A stretch of DNA of 64,000 bases from assembly GCA_001939145.1 (NCBI GenBank), contig LSRX01000697.1:129712-193711 (forward strand), in the 5' to 3' direction. Position numbers and translations under genes: made by a program. The notes beneath the pieces were generated by a model. That model was not told the origin of the DNA, made no database searches, and saw only the letters and a list, made by a program, of their open reading frames with translations. The DNA is from Symbiodinium microadriaticum (taxonomy: Eukaryota; Sar; Dinophyceae; Suessiales; Symbiodiniaceae). Below, piece by piece: positions 52,930 through 63,233 of the stretch; the stretch's first letter is position 1, and each line of letters starts with the position of its first letter.

Positions 52930-53670
52930 ACTTGATTTTTTGGAGAGCTGCTGGAGGCTGAGTTGGGGCTTGAAAGCTAGCCAACATCACCAGCAAGTGC
53001 GCAGACAGGATGCAAGAAACCTTCCTGGACCAAAATGGCAGAGAAAAATCAACGGTCTTGCGTTGATTTTTTGGTTAGCTTGCGTTGATTTTTTGGTTAG
53101 CTTTGCGAGGCTAATTTCGGAATTCAAATCTAGCCAACATCGTAACAAGAGCATAGACCGGATCCATCAAACGCCCCAGAAAAATTCAGATTTAATTGTG
53201 TTTCAGAATAGTTGCGGGAGGCTGATCGCGGACTAAAATCTAGCCAACAAATGTGACAAGTTGCTGCTGAAGGCGGCCCTGCGCTGGTGGTTTGGCTAGT
53301 GAAAGACATTCCGGGACCGGCAAAATTGATGTAAAACTTCCCCGGATAGCTTTTTCGGGGCCGGTGAAATGGGCGCAGCGGCATGCACGTGGGATGCGGG
53401 GGGACGCACCATGTCCGTGGCGAGTGGAGGAGGTGTCGCTGCAGTCAGCGTGCAAGTCACATGCAGGGAACCGACAAATTTGCTACCGAAAACAACTAGT
53501 TTTTTGGGAGAACTTCGAGGCCGATTTCGGGCTTGAAGCTGCTCAAAACAAGCTCCTGGACCCGACAAATTTGGTAACGAAAAAGCAACTCAACAGTCGT
53601 ACTTTTCGGGAGAGTTTCGAGGCTTATTTTGGGGCTTGGGCTTCTCAAAACTAGCCAGCCTCATTGTGGC
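52930..53670. repeat. diverged tandem repeat, units of about 100-150 bp
   Basis: Five segments share the order: T-rich tract, GGGAG--TTCGAGGC, GG-CTTGAAGCTAGCCAACA. They start near 52936, 53087, 53203, 53496 and 53603. TTGCGTTGATTTTTTGGTTAGC is also directly duplicated at 53061-53101. Confidence 0.7.
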
Positions 53671-53679
53671 AAGACACCC

Positions 53680-55165
53680 GGCAACAAATCGTACATCATA
53701 ACATTGGTGCCCGACACTGACAATAAGTCGGCACTGTGGCGCCAGTTGGACATCTTGGCACTTGGGCACCACGTGACACCCCCAAAAAAGTCGTATGTCT
53801 CCACAGGACACCAGCGAGAGATCGCACACCTTCGCGCTGGGGCACTACTTGGAGCCAAGACACCAGCAACAAATCGTAGACCTTAGGCCAGAGGTATCAC
53901 TTGCAGGCAACCCAGGACACCGGCAACAAATCGTACATGTCAGGCCTGGGGCACTAGTTGGAGCCCAACACACCGGCACCATCGCACATTGACATCGTAG
54001 CGCTGGGGCAGCACTTGGAGCATAGGACAGTGCACCAAGCGGAGCCAAAGCGCCTGCGGAGCCGAAAACACCGGGAACAAACTGTACATCGTAGCGCTCG
54101 AGCACTACAGTGGTTGAAGCCAAGGACCGGCAACAAATCGTACATCTGAGCGCTGGTACCAGCTGGAGCCAAAAGCACCGGCAACAACACGCACATGTAC
54201 ATCCTAGCGCGCCGCTTGGTGCAACTTGAAGCACAGCACAGCGGCAACAAATCGTACGTGATAGCTCTGGGGCGCCACTTGGACCACAGAACACCGGCAA
54301 CAAATACTTCATGGTGTTCAGAGTGCCAGTTGGACCATGTTGGACACCAAGACACCGGCAACAAACCGTGAATCTTAGCCCTGAGGAGCACAGGACACCG
54401 GCAACAAATCTTCATCTTAGCAAACAAATCGGACTTTTTAGCACTGGGACACCACTTGAAGCGCAGTGCACCGGAAACAAACCGTACATCCGATCTCTGG
54501 GGCACCACAAAAATCACCGGACACCCGTAACAACTCGTACGTTTTAGCACTGGGGCACCATCTCAGCACGCGGGGGGCGCCAGCAGCAAATCGCACATCA
54601 GATTCTTGCGCTGGGGCCCCACTTGAAGCCCAAGGCACCGGCAACAAATCCGACATCTTAGGTCAGGGGCACGATTTGGAGCACAAGACACCTGCAACAA
54701 ATCGTACATATTAGCTTGGGGCACTACTTGGATCCCAAAATAGCAGGGAACAAATCTTGTCTTGCAGTCCTCACCTTCGACCAAGTCAGGCGAGGAACAA
54801 ATCATACATCTTGGCACGTGGGCACCACGTGAACCCCAAGACAGCGCCAACGGATCGTACAGCCGGAGCACAGGACGTCGACAACGAATCGTACATCTTA
54901 AGCCTGGCACACCAGTTGGAACCCAAGGCACCGGCCATGAAATCGTAGACTTGGAGCCGAAGACACCGGCAACAAATCATACATCTCAGGTCTGGGGCAC
55001 GACTTGGAGCCCACGCCCCGCTAACAAATGGTACGTTCTAGCCAAAGATTTTAACGCTGGAACGTTAGACCCCAAAACACAGGCAACAAATGGCACTGGG
55101 TCGCCGTGCAACTTAGCCCTGAGGCGCCACTTGGGACGGCGACAAACCGCAAATCTCAGCACTGG
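53680..55165. repeat. degenerate satellite, unit about 53-57 bp
   Basis: The consensus begins ACACCGGCAACAAATCGTAC, continues ATCTTAGCGCTGGGGCACCA and ends CTTGGAGCCCAAG. About 25 diverged units follow head to tail. Because the unit is not a multiple of three and few units contain stops in the minus frames, long minus frames (198 and 155 residues) arise that are not genes. Confidence 0.9.
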
Positions 55166-55243
55166 AGCGAGTGGTACGTCACATAGAATTGCAGGGATTC
55201 TGCAGCCATGCTCGCTTGCAAACAAGGCTTCTGTCGCAAGGTA

Positions 55244-55690
55244 TGACACATAATGCTTCGTACAGCCGCGTCGTCGCTGACGGAAACAAGCCCATACACC
55301 GACCGGGATAAGGAGCAAGACACACGGGACATTGACCAAAACATTATCGATACACTGACCGGGATACGACCAGGACATCGGCCACGACACGACCGGGGCA
55401 ACGACCAAGACACGACCGGGTCGTTGATCGAGATGCGACCGATACACCGACCGGCATCCGACAGGACGCGGATCGCGACAAGCCCGGAACCCAACGACCG
55501 GGACACGACCAAAACACAACGTGGACACAGACCGATACACCGACCGGGATACGACAAGGACACGACCGGAACACAACAGCAGAACGCAGACCGAAACGCG
55601 ACCGGTACACCGACCGGGATTCAACCGGGATGCCACGACCGGGAAACCGACCCAACAAAAATTGACAGAAGACCGGGACACCGGCTCAAC
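55244..55690. repeat. minisatellite with core CGACCGGGACACGAC
   Basis: Short units around GACCGGGATACGAC, ACACGACC and GATACACCGACC recur with spacing of 10-20 bp. The plus frame (208 residues, 55253-55879) is Asp/Arg/Thr/Pro-rich and the minus frame (257 residues) is Ser/Arg/Val-rich; both follow from the repeat. Confidence 0.85.
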
Positions 55691-55869
55691 AGACTTTGGG
55701 GCACTTTCCCCCAAATCGAGGTCGACTCGTCTGCCGACGAGGCAAGTGATGGACCGCAAACCTATTGGCTATTGGGGATAAAAATAGCAATCTGGTTGAG
55801 CTTCATGTTTGAGACCTTTGACAACCGTTATGCCCGAAACCATGAACTTTTCTTTATGACGCTTCCCCA

Positions 55870-56165
55870 GCTATATTAGGGGTCTTCGCCGTAAAGTAAA
55901 ACAAAGTCTACCACAAGCCGAAAGCCTCTATGCACTAGTATAGCGTATCTAGTATAGTAGAGTCGATAGTAATAGTCCCAAGTACATATTGCATTGGGTA
56001 TACATAGAGTGTGTATGTAATTGTATAAAGAGTATATAGTGTGCATGTAGGGTGTATAGTGCATACAGTGTGTATAATGAGAAAGCTGTTTGTGGTATGC
56101 TGCACATAGCATGCAGCATCGAGTTTATGGTCTGTAGTATGTAGTACGGACTACATAATGCATAA
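55870..56165. repeat. TA/GT-rich low-complexity DNA
   Basis: Irregular TATAGT, GTGTATA and TAGTATG words dominate, with no coding signal. Confidence 0.75.
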
Positions 56166-56296
56166 CGATGTCCTGATCTGAAAGCTGGTTTCAAAGATGA
56201 CTTGGAGCGTCGCTCGAACGAACACCTCGTGGATATTTATGAACGGATTGAAACCTGAAGTGCGCCGGGCTCGCCCAAGATGAGATGATGCCTGAA

Positions 56297-56412
56297 TCAA
56301 TTTGGCCTGACCTCTGTGAGCCTCTTCACATCGCTGAACAGCGGCAGCTTTTGCAGGTCGAACAGGTATTTCTCGCGCTCCTTCAGCATCGGGTCTGCCC
56401 AATCAAAAGTTA
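56297..56412 (-). CDS. minus-strand terminal exon, unknown
   Basis: Reads DPMLKEREKYLFDLQKLPLF then SDVKRLTEVRPN and a stop, with codon third positions nearly all G or C. The continuation upstream on the minus strand (to 56746) is open but weaker. It overlaps in part a plus reading at 56560-56700 (MTEESIDLKQETVKASPVLN), which may be a first exon of the plus-strand gene to the right. Confidence 0.5.
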
Positions 56413-56559
56413 GCAAGCGACAGTCTCGCGAGTTTCCAGTCCTAAACGATAGACTCGAAGACCTTGCATCTGTTGTAATTGTAGCATCATTGTGAAGTGC
56501 CAATTTCAGCACATGCATCATGCTATGCTCGAGACGTTTGCAAGAAACACCATCTACCA

Positions 56560-57248
56560 CCATGACTGAGGAGTCGATTGACTTGAAGCAGGAGACTGTC
56601 AAAGCGAGTCCTGTTCTGAATGATGCTGATATGTACCGCATCGTGGTTGCAAGTACAAGAACCTTGTGTCCATCTCGTTTATTCATCAAGAGGGTGGATC
56701 TTGCCCACCGTCTTTCGGGCATAGTTCGCGGCAGTGCGTGCTCCACCTTCGAAGACTGGGCCGTTCATGCTAAGGACGAGCGCGGCAGAAGTTGTACGAG
56801 CTGGGGGGCGTGCGCGCTTTGCGGGACCAGTTGAGGAGACAAGGCTTCCTAAAGGCTCGAAGCATCGCAGGGCAGCTCGTGATGCGTGCAGAACCACAAT
56901 ACTCAGACTATATGGGATATGCTCATGTCTGAAAGGCTGGCAGCCCGAAGCTGACCACTAGCAACAAGCCGTTCAATGTTTTTGTGCGGATCTCGGACGA
57001 CATGCGGGGTCAATGGGATGACACGTACCGAAGGTTCATCTCTGTTGGACAGGCGACACACTGCTGCATGCTGCATGTGGTAGGGAAGAGTCTCGGACTC
57101 GTTGTAATCCGACGGACTTTGAGGCACGCTTGGCGTACCAAGACACTGTTGGACGAGCGCTCTACGCTTCTGACACCACTTTTAACAAGATCACCGGAAA
57201 ATCTGAGGGGCTCTCTCCTAAAAGCGGCGCTTCTTCGGCTCTCTCTTG
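56560..57248 (+). CDS. plus-strand multi-exon gene, unknown
   Basis: Possible first exon from ATG 56562 (MTEESIDLKQETVKASPVLN). Better supported are 56775 to about 56930 (RQKLYELGGVRALRDQLRRQ then GFLKARSIAGQLVMRAEPQY), 56962-57052 (NKPFNVFVRISDDMRGQWDD then TYRRFISVGQ, GC donor) and a terminal exon from about 57103 to TGA 57248 (TDFEARLAYQDTVGRALYAS, FNKITGKSEGLSPKSG). All three have G/C-ending codons. The FVRISDD--GQWDDTYRRF segment should be distinctive in a search, but I do not recognise the family. Confidence 0.55.
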
Positions 57249-57560
57249 AGCCTCTTCGCAGTAGACTGTCCTGTTTCCGAATGCCAGTGACGAAGCCTTC
57301 AAGCTGATGTGGCATGCTAGCTGGGCACAGCAAGTGAACACGTATGCACTTGTCACACGCATGTCGCGCTGGCATCTGTAGCGCAGTATTGGCATGAAAG
57401 CAATGCTTCTCTGTCACGGAGTCTTTGGCAAGTCACCTAAAGGTGCCTTGCTCGGCATAGAGTTAACGACGGAATGAGTGTTTCAGTGACTGGTAACTTC
57501 TTGCCTGCTGTCAAAGCAAAGCCACTCGATCTTCTGCCCTAGACGCTGTTACCAGCCACG
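57249..57560. other. no clear gene
   Basis: Intergenic between two plus-strand chains. A GVFGKSPKG reading at 57415-57445 is suggestive of a phosphate loop but does not fit G-x4-GK-S/T. Confidence 0.35.
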
Positions 57561-57624
57561 CACCACGTTGCACAGCAAATGCGATTGGAAGCCAGGTTGC
57601 ACGTTTCTATGTGCGGAGGACTTC

Positions 57625-57902
57625 CAGTCCATGTGCTTATTTATATTCTTTTCTGGAGCCTTTGTGGCTCAGTGGCAAAGCACGTCCCGGAGAACGAAGC
57701 ATGGCTGGGTTTCTCTCTCCTTTGCTCGGCTTCGGACGGCTTTCGCAATTTCTATGGCCTTCACCATGATAGGTGTAAGGAAGATACACGACACATCCGC
57801 ATCCGTGTTGTTGACACATGGGGATTGCAGCCCTCGCTCCCTGGTAAGGATGCAAAGCTCCTTGCTCTTGAGGAAATGTGCCTTAAAGGACGTGCTGCTT
57901 AA
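57625..57902 (+). CDS. GTPase-like C-terminal exons (DTWG motif), tentative
   Basis: Exon 1 (to about 57774) reads SLCGSVAKHVPENEAWLGFS then LLCSASDGFRNFYGLHHDR with a GTGTAA donor. A following stretch reads KEDTRHIRIRVVDTWGLQPS and ends LLALEEMCLKGRAA at TAA 57902. RIRVVDTWGL matches the strand and DxxG switch-II motif of P-loop GTPases. No Walker A loop was found upstream within the window, so function remains tentative. Confidence 0.4.
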
Positions 57903-58079
57903 AGCTGCATTCAATCATCATCCGACGGTATCAGAGTCTGGATGAGACTCGAAATGATAAAACATATGCAAAAGATGTCATGATGCTGTACCAAAATAGG
58001 GCGAGCCTCGTGTAGGGCATGACCCAGGGCTGACTCCTTTGTTTGTATATGTGGGAATCCTTTTTGGGTTGGTATACGT

Positions 58080-59450
58080 ATATTCACAAGCATCCATTGG
58101 ACGTATATATTTTACATATATTCTTTTTTAAAAGGTTATACGGATTCGTACAGGGCTAAGAATCTTAAATTTCTTTATTCGTATTTCAACAAATATTTAG
58201 AAATATTTTTTTATAAAGATATTTTTATTAATTGAAATTAGAAATAAGGGAAATAAGGAATCGTAACTATTTCCGACTCTTGAATATAAATATTAGAGAA
58301 CTTTGGATTCTAGGGGAATAATTATTTTAAGAAGGCAAGGAATTGGTGGGTAGAGAATATTAAGAAGAGAAGTTGTGATTTCGATTCTATTTAATTTAAT
58401 ATGAATTGATTCTTTAGCTTTAGAATTAATGGAAATAGATTAATATATTGGAAACGATTGATAGAAAAAATTGAAAAATAACAAGAGATATATTTTATTA
58501 TTGGTAGAAAGAAATAATTAATTACTTGATTTTTTTCGGAATTTAAATTAATATTTTTGATTTTTTTTGTTATTTTTAATAATAGAAAAAATGAAGGAAT
58601 TTGAATATTATTCGAGAAATTATATTTGTATATTAGAAATATTAATAAATTAAATAGTTTTTTTCGTATTGTAATCGAGATAATCGGGTTTAATATTTGC
58701 TCTTAAATATATTGAAAATTTAATTCGATTTATTCTAATTTTAAGACCTGTTTTTATATTATAAATGATAATATTAATTTTAAAAATATTATTTTTATTC
58801 ATCGAATAAGAAAAATATTGAGATTTATAATTAGATTACTTGCTGAAAAAAATAAATTCATATCGATTTAATATTTCAAATAAGAAATTATATATTTAAC
58901 AAAATAATATGTTATTATAAAAAAAATATTCTCTATTCTTATTAGGTTTTTTAAAAATTTCTTCTATAAAAAATTATTAAAATTCGACTCGGAATAGCGG
59001 AATTACGTTCGAATTTCGAGAATTATAATATCGGTTTAAGAATTTCGACTCTTTCTCAATCGAACCAATCTCAATTTTCTTTAATAGAATTTTAATATTT
59101 TACATTTCTAAAATGAAATTATTTTCTCATAGATAAAAATTCAGAAATATATAAAAAAGGACCGAATTTCATCTAAATTATTTTTATTTTCCAAATAAAA
59201 GGCATATAATCTTCTGACATTTTACGACAAAATCTTTTCATCTATCCTTTATAAATCTCGCAAAATATATTATATTAAGGTAAATTTCAAATTCTACGTC
59301 CAAAAATCTAATATCAAGAAATTATATCGGATCCATAAGAAATATATTATTCATATGCCATTTAGTATTCGAATATCAAATTTTCCTGCTATATGAATTA
59401 CGAAAATTCTCTCCGGCCCTTTCATAGATGCATATACCTCATTCGAATAA
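58080..59450. other. AT-rich island
   Basis: A sharp change to roughly three-quarters A+T, with no open frame of note. G exceeds C on the plus strand in the left half, and C increasingly exceeds G to the right. No mitochondrial or plastid gene, rRNA fragment or transposase was recognised. Confidence 0.85.
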
Positions 59451-60650
59451 AATCCTTAAAAGATCCGCCGATTTAAAAATCAAAAGCGCAAAATCCAATT
59501 TCCTCCCATATCTCGCTCTCCTAACTACAAATACAGAGGAATCCAAGATTCGACCGACCTTAAGCCCAAAATTACGAAAATCTTCTTCGGCCTCTGGGCC
59601 ACCACATGGAAGCAACACCTGCACCCCTACCCCTAAACCCCGAACCCCCAATATGACCTCATCCCTCAACCCATATACTAATAATGGGAACCCTGATGAA
59701 CGGTATCAACGGACATTCAGGCTTCGATATAGGTAGTTCTGTAAACCAGGTCCCCCTTCTAGGTCCCCAAATAAGTGCGGCACGCTAGTGGAAAGGACCC
59801 CCCAAACCCCTAACCCTTAAACCCTAAAAACCCTGAGCCCTAAACCCTAATTTAGAGAACTACCCTCCAGATTCCCCTCCGTGACCGATTACATAGAAGA
59901 GCCCAAGATTCTCATCGACTTAAAAAATTAAAAACGAAATCTTGATCTTCTCATATCTGTCTCTATCGACCGGTCGTGCAAGGAAGCAATAACATAAATT
60001 TCAAAAAAACAAAGAGCCGGACGCGAAAGAATCAAGCGCCAGACACGAAAGAATCCAAAATTCGAGAACACACGAATTCTTGCCTTCCCTCGTATCCGAC
60101 GCCGACCGGTCGCACGATAGAATCCAAGATTCCAGACCAAATTAGATGACACGGCAGCAGTACAAAATCCCGATTTTTTTCTGAGTGGAAGAACCCAAGA
60201 TTCTAGCTAATTTAAGATCCAAAAGCGCGATTTCCTAGACTTTTTTCGACTTATAATCCAAAAGCGCGATCCGACCGACTCAAGGCCCAAAAGTACGACC
60301 CCATCGGCCGGGTTGTGAGGGAGGAGACCAAGATTCCGGACGAGTTAAGGGTCAAAGGCGCTCGACCGACGGTCGCAGAGAATCCAAGATTCCGATCGAC
60401 TTAAAGCCCAATCAGCGAAAACCTAGATTCCCCCGCGTCCGGCCCCATCGTCCGGGCCGGTGGGGGTGGGGGGGGCGAGAGGTTCCAAGATTATCTAAAC
60501 TAGCATCTTTTTAATTCGATTAGGAGTTTTAGCAGCGAAATATGATTCTTCATATTATCGCTCCATATATACCGCCCCATTTCTAGATATGATAATATTG
60601 AGTCTGAGATCTGTAAATGAAAGGCCTGGTAAAAATTCTAGTATCGAAGC
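59451..60650. repeat. C-skewed, A-rich region with recurring words and telomere-like repeats
   Basis: Words such as AATCCAAGATTC, CGACTTAA and AAAAGCGCGA recur at irregular spacing. CCCTAAA-type telomeric units appear at 59625-59650 and 59785-59855, with the C-rich strand on plus, opposite to the block at 14.1 kb. No gene was seen; a 102-residue frame at 59428-59736 is low in complexity. Confidence 0.7.
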
Positions 60651-61072
60651 ATTCAGCTCCCTGCACCGTAAATCCCTAAACTCGGAATGGGCAGGATGCT
60701 AGGGCCTGCTAGGGTTCAGGGGCCGGTCAAAAGGGTTCCTGGATCCTACCTAGGACAGATGTTAGCAATTCTAGATTTTATTCCTTTGTTAAAGTCAAGT
60801 TTCAATTCCTTAATAGCTCTCACTGGTTTCAGTTTGCTGCTGTGGGCGAGGTTTAGGAGGGTTTGGGCGGGTGCTTTTCGCTCTGGATCGGCGAGTCTTG
60901 CTGAATGCGCGCTGTGTCAAGTTGTGTTTTGTTGTGCACCTTTGGGCACCGCTTTGTGCAGCGGCAGAAGTCTTTTAAACATGCCGTAAGGTCAAAGACG
61001 GTTGCCTCTTTTTGCCCTCGTGCGAGCGACGTCATCAAGCTCTGTGGCCAAGCATCATGTACCGCCGTGTAG

Positions 61073-61248
61073 GACCTGTTAGACGACAACTTGGGCATCA
61101 GGTTTGTGGCTCGCGAGATATGCCTGTCCAGCTTTGGAATCCCACCGGGCAGCGCACAGCAGAAATGCAAGTTGTCGATGACTGAGAAGGATAGAGATCT
61201 CCTGGACCAGCAGCCCGGCAGAAGTGACATCTTGGTCAATCCGTACAG
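61073..61248 (+). CDS. internal exon, unknown gene
   Basis: The exon starts after GTGTAG|G, ends at donor GTAGTC and reads DLLDDNLGIRFVAREICLSS, FGIPPGSAQQKCKLSMTEKD and QPGRSDILVNPYR. It is 176 nt and open throughout. The minus strand over 60853-61239 is also open for 128 residues with a natural look, so orientation rests on the splice sites. No family is recognised. Confidence 0.5.
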
Positions 61249-61341
61249 GTAGTCAGGTAGCTGTTGCTAGCAAGGTAAGCCCGTCCTGGATTTCTCTTTT
61301 GCTCAGACCTTCCGCAAGCTTGACATACCCAAAAGTTGAGC

Positions 61342-62086
61342 TCACAATTCGGACAAACATGAGTTCGCCATGCCAGGAGCATGCGTGCAGACTCGGGTTG
61401 GGACGCCAATCTTGCCACGACGCCAATGTCGGCGAAACCTCGCAGGCAAGCACTGTCAGCAAAACTAAAAGGCAGAAAGCAAATCGAAAGCATCGGCTGA
61501 AAACAGCAGTGCTGGGACTAGCTGGATGATCCAGGCTCCACAGCCACCTAGAATCCCATGATACTCCTTCCGTGCTTACGCTGTCCCATCGTAACTGGCT
61601 CCGGCAAGCTCTTTTTGCGAGCCATTGGCAACTGCATGTGGCATGACGCCTATCCTTCCCATGACTGCGGGACAAAGGATCTCTCAGCACAAGTCCCTGT
61701 CCAGCACCGAGGGCAGCACTTGTTGTAGCGAATCTTGGTGCCAGTCTTCAGGCGGAACCACTGAGGCAAGGGTCTGTTCTGCTTGATCCTTGCATGAGGA
61801 GCCACTCCATGCTTGCAGGCGGATTCTTGAACGTCGCAAGGATTCGGAACGCAGGGTGGCATTGAACGAGTTGTCGCTAGGTTGGAAACTAGCACAAGTC
61901 TTTTGCTGTTCCAAGGTTGGAGATCATGAAAATGGTAAGTCTGGTGCTCGAAGTGAACACATTCAAAGTGTGGCCGTACCGTAGCAGGACGAATGTGCAT
62001 GGCCGGCACACGCAACACGGAGCTGAGGCAACAGGCTTTTTGGCCAGCTTGATCTTCATAGTATACGTCTTCACAGCCTTCGGAAT
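61342..62086 (-). CDS. RPL39: ribosomal protein eL39
   Basis: Small basic protein of the large ribosomal subunit, near the exit tunnel. Exon 1 (about 62086-62037) reads KTYTMKIKLAKK; exon 2 (61788-61720, 69 nt) reads [20 protein letters not shown] then N; exon 3 starts at 61438 and reads FRRHWRRGKIG. Together they follow the whole family consensus ([37 protein letters not shown]). The first intron has a GC donor (GCCTGT), the second GTGCTG; acceptors are AG|G and phases agree. The family is about 51 residues and ends soon after RRTKLG, so the reading from KIGVPTR to the stop at 61342 is probably too long by about 15 residues, or a further intron follows. The initiator ATG exon was not found. 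Confidence 0.87.
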
Positions 62087-62634
62087 CGCAGGTTTGTTGT
62101 GTAGGCACTTCAGCGCACACAGGATTGAAGATATCCCTTCCCGAGCACCCGACCCCCATGATGTGTCAATCCAAGTCAGGGCACGGCACGGCTGGGCAAG
62201 CTAACCCTCAGGTGACCGCGGTGAGCCAAGTTCCGCCAGAGTGCGACGAATCAGCCAGCTATGGAGCAGTGTAGGACATCATCTCAAAAGCTGCACTGCC
62301 GAAACAAACTTCTTTTGCGGCCTAATTCATTACGGCCTTTACAGTGTGATTTCTCTGCATTTTTTGCGCACTTCGCAAATAGATACGCAACTGTTTTCTG
62401 TGACCTTATGACTTACTTATGAAGCTTTTTGGGCTGAACCGCCTCCACGGATATTGATCCTACCAGTAAGCAAAACTTGCCGAGCACAAACATGTCGCAA
62501 ACACTGATTTTAAAGCCGCTCTTATACATGTGTACCATGAATGTCAATTATGCATATACACGGACATCACAATTCACATGCGAGTGCTGCTTACTAGGAG
62601 TCCACATATGGGCCCTCAGTGCATTGGTTGCTCA

Positions 62635-62830
62635 GCACTTACACACACACACACAAGCAAACAATAAAACGAACAAACAACAATGCAAAACTAGACAAAA
62701 CAAAAACGAACAAACTCGCACACACACACACACACAGAGACACACAAACACACACAGGCACACACACACACACTCTCTCTCCCGCGCGCGCAGACACACA
62801 CACACACACACACATGCACGCAGTCAAACC
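62635..62830. repeat. (CA)n microsatellite
   Basis: CA repeats with CAAA, CT and CG interruptions. Thr/His-rich and Val/Cys-rich frames here are artefacts. Confidence 0.92.
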
Positions 62831-62899
62831 GTCTCCCGCATGCGCGCGAGATCCGACTCCCACGCGAACAAAGTCAAACACTTGCTTCAGAAGTCTGGC

Positions 62900-63089
62900 T
62901 GGATCCAGTTCTAGTTTGTGGTTGCACGAAGCACATGACGACTCGGTATCCGGTTGCACCCGGCATGCCCTTGGTTATTGCTTGTTGGGCTGACTGGTTG
63001 TACTTGGACCAGAAGTCCAACCAACGTGGATTCAATGTCGTGACTCGTGACGCCTTCAAAGGCAGGCGGATGCCGAGTGCAAGCAACAT
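62900..63089 (-). CDS. minus-strand exon, unknown
   Basis: Reads SRVTTLNPRWLDFWSKYNQS then AQQAITKGMPGATGYRVVMC on the minus strand, in line with the flanking minus-strand genes. No domain is recognised and splice sites are not fixed. Confidence 0.4.
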
Positions 63090-63233
63090 ATTCCGGCCAC
63101 ATTAGCTGCGCGACTGGAATTGGTGCCATCCCCAAAGGCCACTGAAAGTCACAACTGCGTCTTTTATCGCTGCCGGATCAGGCATATCTCAGACTCAGAC
63201 TATCAACTACAAACAGCCTGCAGCTGACCATGT

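Noticed and set aside
53022-53045. Possible antisense spliced-leader relic around CCAAAATGG
   Set aside because: Only about 14 of 21 positions match, and it sits inside a repeat unit.
53954-54550. 198-residue minus-strand frame
   Set aside because: It lies wholly in the 53-57-bp satellite and repeats the same peptide in rotating frames; no domain or splice sites.
53680-55165. CRISPR-like regular repeats
   Set aside because: Units are contiguous and diverged along their whole length, without conserved repeats alternating with unique spacers, and the genome is eukaryotic.
54986-55759. 257-residue minus-strand frame, the longest in the window
   Set aside because: Ser/Arg/Val-rich reading generated by the CGACCGGGA minisatellite and the end of the satellite.
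57655-57730. tRNA-like A-box (TGGCTCAGTGG)
   Set aside because: No matching B-box (GGTTCGANTCC) or cloverleaf follows, and the bases fit a coding exon.
58080-59450. Mitochondrial or plastid DNA insertion
   Set aside because: The A+T content invites it, but no cox, cob, rRNA or minicircle core motif was recognised; a database search would be decisive.
61253-61690. 145-residue minus-strand frame as a gene
   Set aside because: It overlaps eL39 exon 3 (FRRHWRRGKIG) in another frame; the ribosomal reading is anchored by family motifs.
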